From positions 1,426,001 to 1,490,000 of the forward strand of contig NZ_JADJNP010000001.1 of assembly GCF_016714275.1 (NCBI RefSeq): a DNA stretch of 64,000 nucleotides, written 5' to 3'. Below, one piece after another: positions 61,501-64,000 of this stretch. Made by a program: the position numbers and the translations under genes. The notes beneath the pieces are model-generated. The model was not told the DNA's origin and made no database searches. It worked only from the letters and a program-made list of their open reading frames with translations. Every line of letters starts with the position of its first letter. Within the stretch, counting starts at the first letter, position 1. This stretch comes from Tessaracoccus sp. Its GTDB lineage: Bacteria > Actinomycetota > Actinomycetes > Propionibacteriales > Propionibacteriaceae.

Positions 61501-62265
61501 TCAGGCGTTCGCAGCGGCCTGAACGTACGAGACGTAACCCTCGGCCTCGAGCTTCTCCGCGAGTTCCTTGCCTCCCTCGTCGACGATGCGGCCGTCGACG
61601 AACACGTGCACGAAGGTGGGCTCGATGTAGCGCAGGATGCGGGTGTAGTGCGTAATCAGCACGACGGCGCGGTCGCCCTGGGCGGCGTAGCGGTTGACGC
61701 CCTCGGAAACGACGCGGAGGGCGTCGATGTCGAGGCCGGAGTCGGTCTCGTCGAGGATCGCGGCCTTGGGGTTCAGCAGCTCGAGCTGCGCGATCTCGTG
61801 GCGCTTCTTCTCACCACCGGAGAAGCCTTCGTTCACGGAGCGGGCCGCGAAGGACTTGTCGAGGTGCATGTCGCCGAGCGCCTTCTCGACGTCCTTGACC
61901 CAGGTGCGGACCTTGGGTGCGACGCCGTCGAGCGCGGTCTTTGCGGTGCGGAGGAAGTTGGCGACGGAGACGCCGGGGACCTCGACGGGATACTGCATGG
62001 CGAGGAAAAGGCCGACGCGGGCGCGCTCATCGACGGAGAGCTCGGTGAGCTCAACGCCGTCGAGGGTGACGGATCCGCTGGTGATCTCGTACTTGGGGTG
62101 GCCGGCGATGGCGTAGGCCAGGGTGGACTTGCCGGAGCCGTTGGGGCCCATGATGGCGTGGATCTCACCGGGCTTCACGGTGAGGTTGACGCCCTTGAGG
62201 ATGGGCTTGGGGCCCTCCTCGGTGAGGACATCGACGTGCAGGTCGGAGATGACGAGCGTGGACAT
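61501..62265 (-). CDS. sufC: Fe-S assembly ATPase SufC
   Basis: 254 residues. Walker A GPNGSGKST, signature FSGGEKKRHEIAQL, Walker B ILDETDSGLD, typical of SufC. Works with SufB and SufD as scaffold. ATG at 62265. Confidence 0.96.
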   Translation of the reverse strand: MSTLVISDLHVDVLTEEGPKPILKGVNLTVKPGEIHAIMGPNGSGKSTLAYAIAGHPKYEITSGSVTLDGVELTELSVDERARVGLFLAMQYPVEVPGVSVANFLRTAKTALDGVAPKVRTWVKDVEKALGDMHLDKSFAARSVNEGFSGGEKKRHEIAQLELLNPKAAILDETDSGLDIDALRVVSEGVNRYAAQGDRAVVLITHYTRILRYIEPTFVHVFVDGRIVDEGGKELAEKLEAEGYVSYVQAAANA

Positions 62266-62279
62266 GACTGGGGTTACTC

Positions 62280-62639
62280 CTAGAAGTCGGTGGGAAGCGG
62301 GTTGTCTGGGTCGACCTGGACGTCGTCGCCGTCGATGCGGACGGGAAAAACGCGCACAGGCTGGGTGGCGGGCAGGTTCATCGCCCGCCCGGTGCGGAGG
62401 TCGAAGGTCGACCCGTGCAGGTAGCACTCGATGGTGCAGTCAACGACGTCGCCCTCGCTGAGCGGGACCTTCGCGTGACTGCACTCGTCCTCGATGGCGA
62501 ACAGTTCGCCCTTGTGCCGGACGAGGGCCACCACGAGCTCGTCGTCATCCTCCCTGCCCATGCCCGTGGGGGGCACATCGCAGGCGAGAGGGACGTCGTC
62601 GTTCAGCTCGTCGATGGTGGCGACGGTGACGAAGGTCAC
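62280..62639 (-). CDS. Rieske-type ferredoxin of the suf operon
   Basis: 119 residues. Rieske 2Fe-2S ligands Cys-x-His in ECSHAKVPL and Cys-x2-His in ECYLHGSTFD. Small electron carrier often found between sufD and sufC in actinobacteria. GTG start overlaps the sufD stop (GTGA). Confidence 0.93.
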   Translation of the reverse strand: MTFVTVATIDELNDDVPLACDVPPTGMGREDDDELVVALVRHKGELFAIEDECSHAKVPLSEGDVVDCTIECYLHGSTFDLRTGRAMNLPATQPVRVFPVRIDGDDVQVDPDNPLPTDF

Positions 62640-63811
62640 GCCTCGACCGCCGTCAGGGTGGATCCGTGCACCAGCTCCAGCTCGCGCTCGACGTGAGCCA
62701 TGAGCTTCTGCTCGATCTCATCGACGCCGATGCGGCGGATGATGTCGTTGAAGAAGCCGTGCACGATGAGGCGGCGCGCCTCCCGCTCCTCGATGCCGCG
62801 GCTCATCAGGTAGAAGAGCTGGTTGTCGTCGAAGCGGCCCGTGCTGGAGGCGTGCCCGGCGCCGGCGATGTCGCCGGTCTCGATCTCGAGGTTGGGCACC
62901 GAGTCGGCCTGGCAGCCCTCGGAAAGGAGGAGGTTCTTGTTCGACTCGTAGGTCTCGATGCCGAGGGCGACATGGCGGATGAGCACGTCACCGATCCACA
63001 CGGAGTGCGCGCCCTTGCCCTGCAGCGCGCCGCGGTAGTCCACGTTGCTCTTGGTGTGCGGGGCATTGTGGTCGACGAACAGACGGTGCTGCACGTGGTG
63101 GCCGCCGTCGACGAAGTACAAGCCGAACTGCTCGAGCTCGCCGCCGGGGCCGGTGTACTTGGCGCGCTCCGCGATGCGGACGGCCTTGCCGCCCAGCGAG
63201 GCGTGGACGGTGCGGACCTTGGCGTCGCGGCCGATCTCGAGCGAGACCTGCGCGCCGTGGACGGCCGCCCCGTCCCAGTCGTTGACATAGACGAGGTTGA
63301 TCTCGGCGCCGTCGGCGACGCGGAAGTCGTACTTGGCGGCGTACTCGGCATTGCCTTGGAACTGCAGCACAACGGTGGCGCGGCTGTGGCGGCCGAAGTC
63401 GGCCACGAACGTCTCGGCGGCCTGGCCACCGTTGCCGGTCGCAGTGAAGACGATCGCCTCGCCGATCTCGGCCTCGGCCGGCACCTTGAGGTAGGCGGCC
63501 TGGCCGGTGCGCTGCGCGGCGATCGCCGCCACACGGTCGACCGGCGGCTCGATGGCGAGCAGTCGGGCCTCCGTAGGCGAGATCATGGTCATCTCGACGC
63601 CGTCGGGGATCTCGCCGGCCCAGTCGAGACCGGGGAGCGGCTCGCCTTCGACCAGCAGGTTCTTGAAGGCCTTGAGCGGCGTGAACCGCCAGATCTCCTC
63701 ACGGCCGGTGGGCTTGGGATGCTTCGCCAAGTCGTAGCTTGGCTCCGGGTGCAGGTGGGACTCGATGGTCTCGATGGCGCCGGCGACGTTGGGCACGGTT
63801 GCGGTAGACAA
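62636..63811 (-). CDS. sufD: Fe-S assembly protein SufD
   Basis: 391 residues. Beta-helix scaffold: SVWIGDVLIRHVALGIETYE, LEIETGDIAGAGHASSTGRF, ending in the helix ARRLIVHGFFNDIIRRI. Apparent start is a TTG at 63811 after GAAAGAG; a GTG at 63796 is possible. Confidence 0.94.
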   Translation of the reverse strand: MSTATVPNVAGAIETIESHLHPEPSYDLAKHPKPTGREEIWRFTPLKAFKNLLVEGEPLPGLDWAGEIPDGVEMTMISPTEARLLAIEPPVDRVAAIAAQRTGQAAYLKVPAEAEIGEAIVFTATGNGGQAAETFVADFGRHSRATVVLQFQGNAEYAAKYDFRVADGAEINLVYVNDWDGAAVHGAQVSLEIGRDAKVRTVHASLGGKAVRIAERAKYTGPGGELEQFGLYFVDGGHHVQHRLFVDHNAPHTKSNVDYRGALQGKGAHSVWIGDVLIRHVALGIETYESNKNLLLSEGCQADSVPNLEIETGDIAGAGHASSTGRFDDNQLFYLMSRGIEEREARRLIVHGFFNDIIRRIGVDEIEQKLMAHVERELELVHGSTLTAVEA

Positions 63812-63853
63812 TGAAAACTCTTTCAGGAAATCGAAGGGACCGGGCGGGTGGCG

Positions 63854-64000
63854 TCAGCCGACCGCGCCTTCCATCTGCAGCTCGATCAGGCGGTTCAGCT
63901 CGAGGGCATACTCCATCGGCAGCTCGCGCGCGATGGGCTCGACGAAGCCGCGCACGATCATCGCCATCGCCTCGTCCTCCTCCATGCCGCGGGACATCAG
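63854..64000 (-). CDS. sufB: Fe-S assembly protein SufB (C-terminal 48 residues)
   Basis: Partial; the rest is beyond the window. LMSRGMEEDEAMAMIVRGFV and ELPMEYALELNRLIELQM are the SufB C-terminus. Upstream member of the suf operon. Confidence 0.93.
   Translation of the reverse strand: MMSRGMEEDEAMAMIVRGFVEPIARELPMEYALELNRLIELQMEGAVG

Noticed and set aside
1..64000. CRISPR arrays, tRNA or rRNA genes
   Set aside because: No regularly spaced direct repeats and no tRNA-like T-loop/acceptor pairings found on reading the spacers.

Overview
The window is high-GC DNA with short spacers, many GTG starts, 4-bp stop/start overlaps and few T-rich terminators. The gene content is actinobacterial: fabG next to an InhA-type fabI, the cdsA-frr-pyrH-tsf-rpsB block, dxr-rseP-ispG followed by a DUF4081/GNAT protein, DUF3099 beside SURF1, and suf genes with SufU and SufT. 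I infer an actinomycete, perhaps Propionibacteriaceae or a neighbour; the family is a guess from gene order only. No tRNA, rRNA, CRISPR array, complete insertion sequence or prophage was seen.

Layout. 1-1936: truncated PEP-synthase/rifampin-phosphotransferase-like kinase. 2003-12125: a fructan locus with LacI regulator, Dpp/Opp-family ABC importer (SBP, two permeases, two ATPases), an intracellular GH32 and a divergent Tat-exported GH32; two palindromic operators lie in the divergent promoter. 12218-18517: proS, GNAT, ispG, rseP (frameshifted here) and dxr. 18549-21489: accessory patch with an APH-type kinase, a wHTH-MNT/HEPN toxin-antitoxin pair, a frameshifted membrane protein and a Phd antitoxin beside a toxin remnant. 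21490-26219: ABC exporter-like module with a two-component system. 26603-30536: gdhA and an ECF transporter (S component plus fused A-A-T). 30597-35706: rlmN, cdsA, frr, pyrH, tsf, rpsB. 36008-40748: M23 protein, xerC, def, RNA methyltransferase, pabB-pabC fusion. 40569-44772: SPFH, NfeD, ABC ATPase, fabI, fabG. 44844-50120: DUF3099, SURF1, RlmA-like methyltransferase, GPH sugar symporter, GH13. 50121-50619: scar of gene remnants. 50620-55516: mtnN, pgm, ABC-F, RarD. 55639-57976: response regulator, a 46-residue cysteine-containing peptide gene, and a histidine kinase. 58190-64000: alpha/beta hydrolase, then the suf operon, running off the window inside sufB.

Non-coding features stand out. 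(1) A dispersed repeat with the end CGGCTCAACCAGCGG occurs at least six times, always at the 3' end of a coding region; in four cases it supplies the stop codon. (2) Several intergenic regions hold long inverted repeats (12-30 bp arms, 26-57 nt spacers), including one inside the suf operon. (3) The LacI operators are two identical palindromes 21 bp apart on a recognisable promoter. (4) Two frameshifts, in rseP and in a small membrane protein, each fit loss of one G and need read-level checking.

The best candidate for an undescribed system is the regulator-peptide-kinase cluster at 55.6-58.0 kb. The stop-codon-supplying repeat and the fructan locus with a peptide-family transporter come next.
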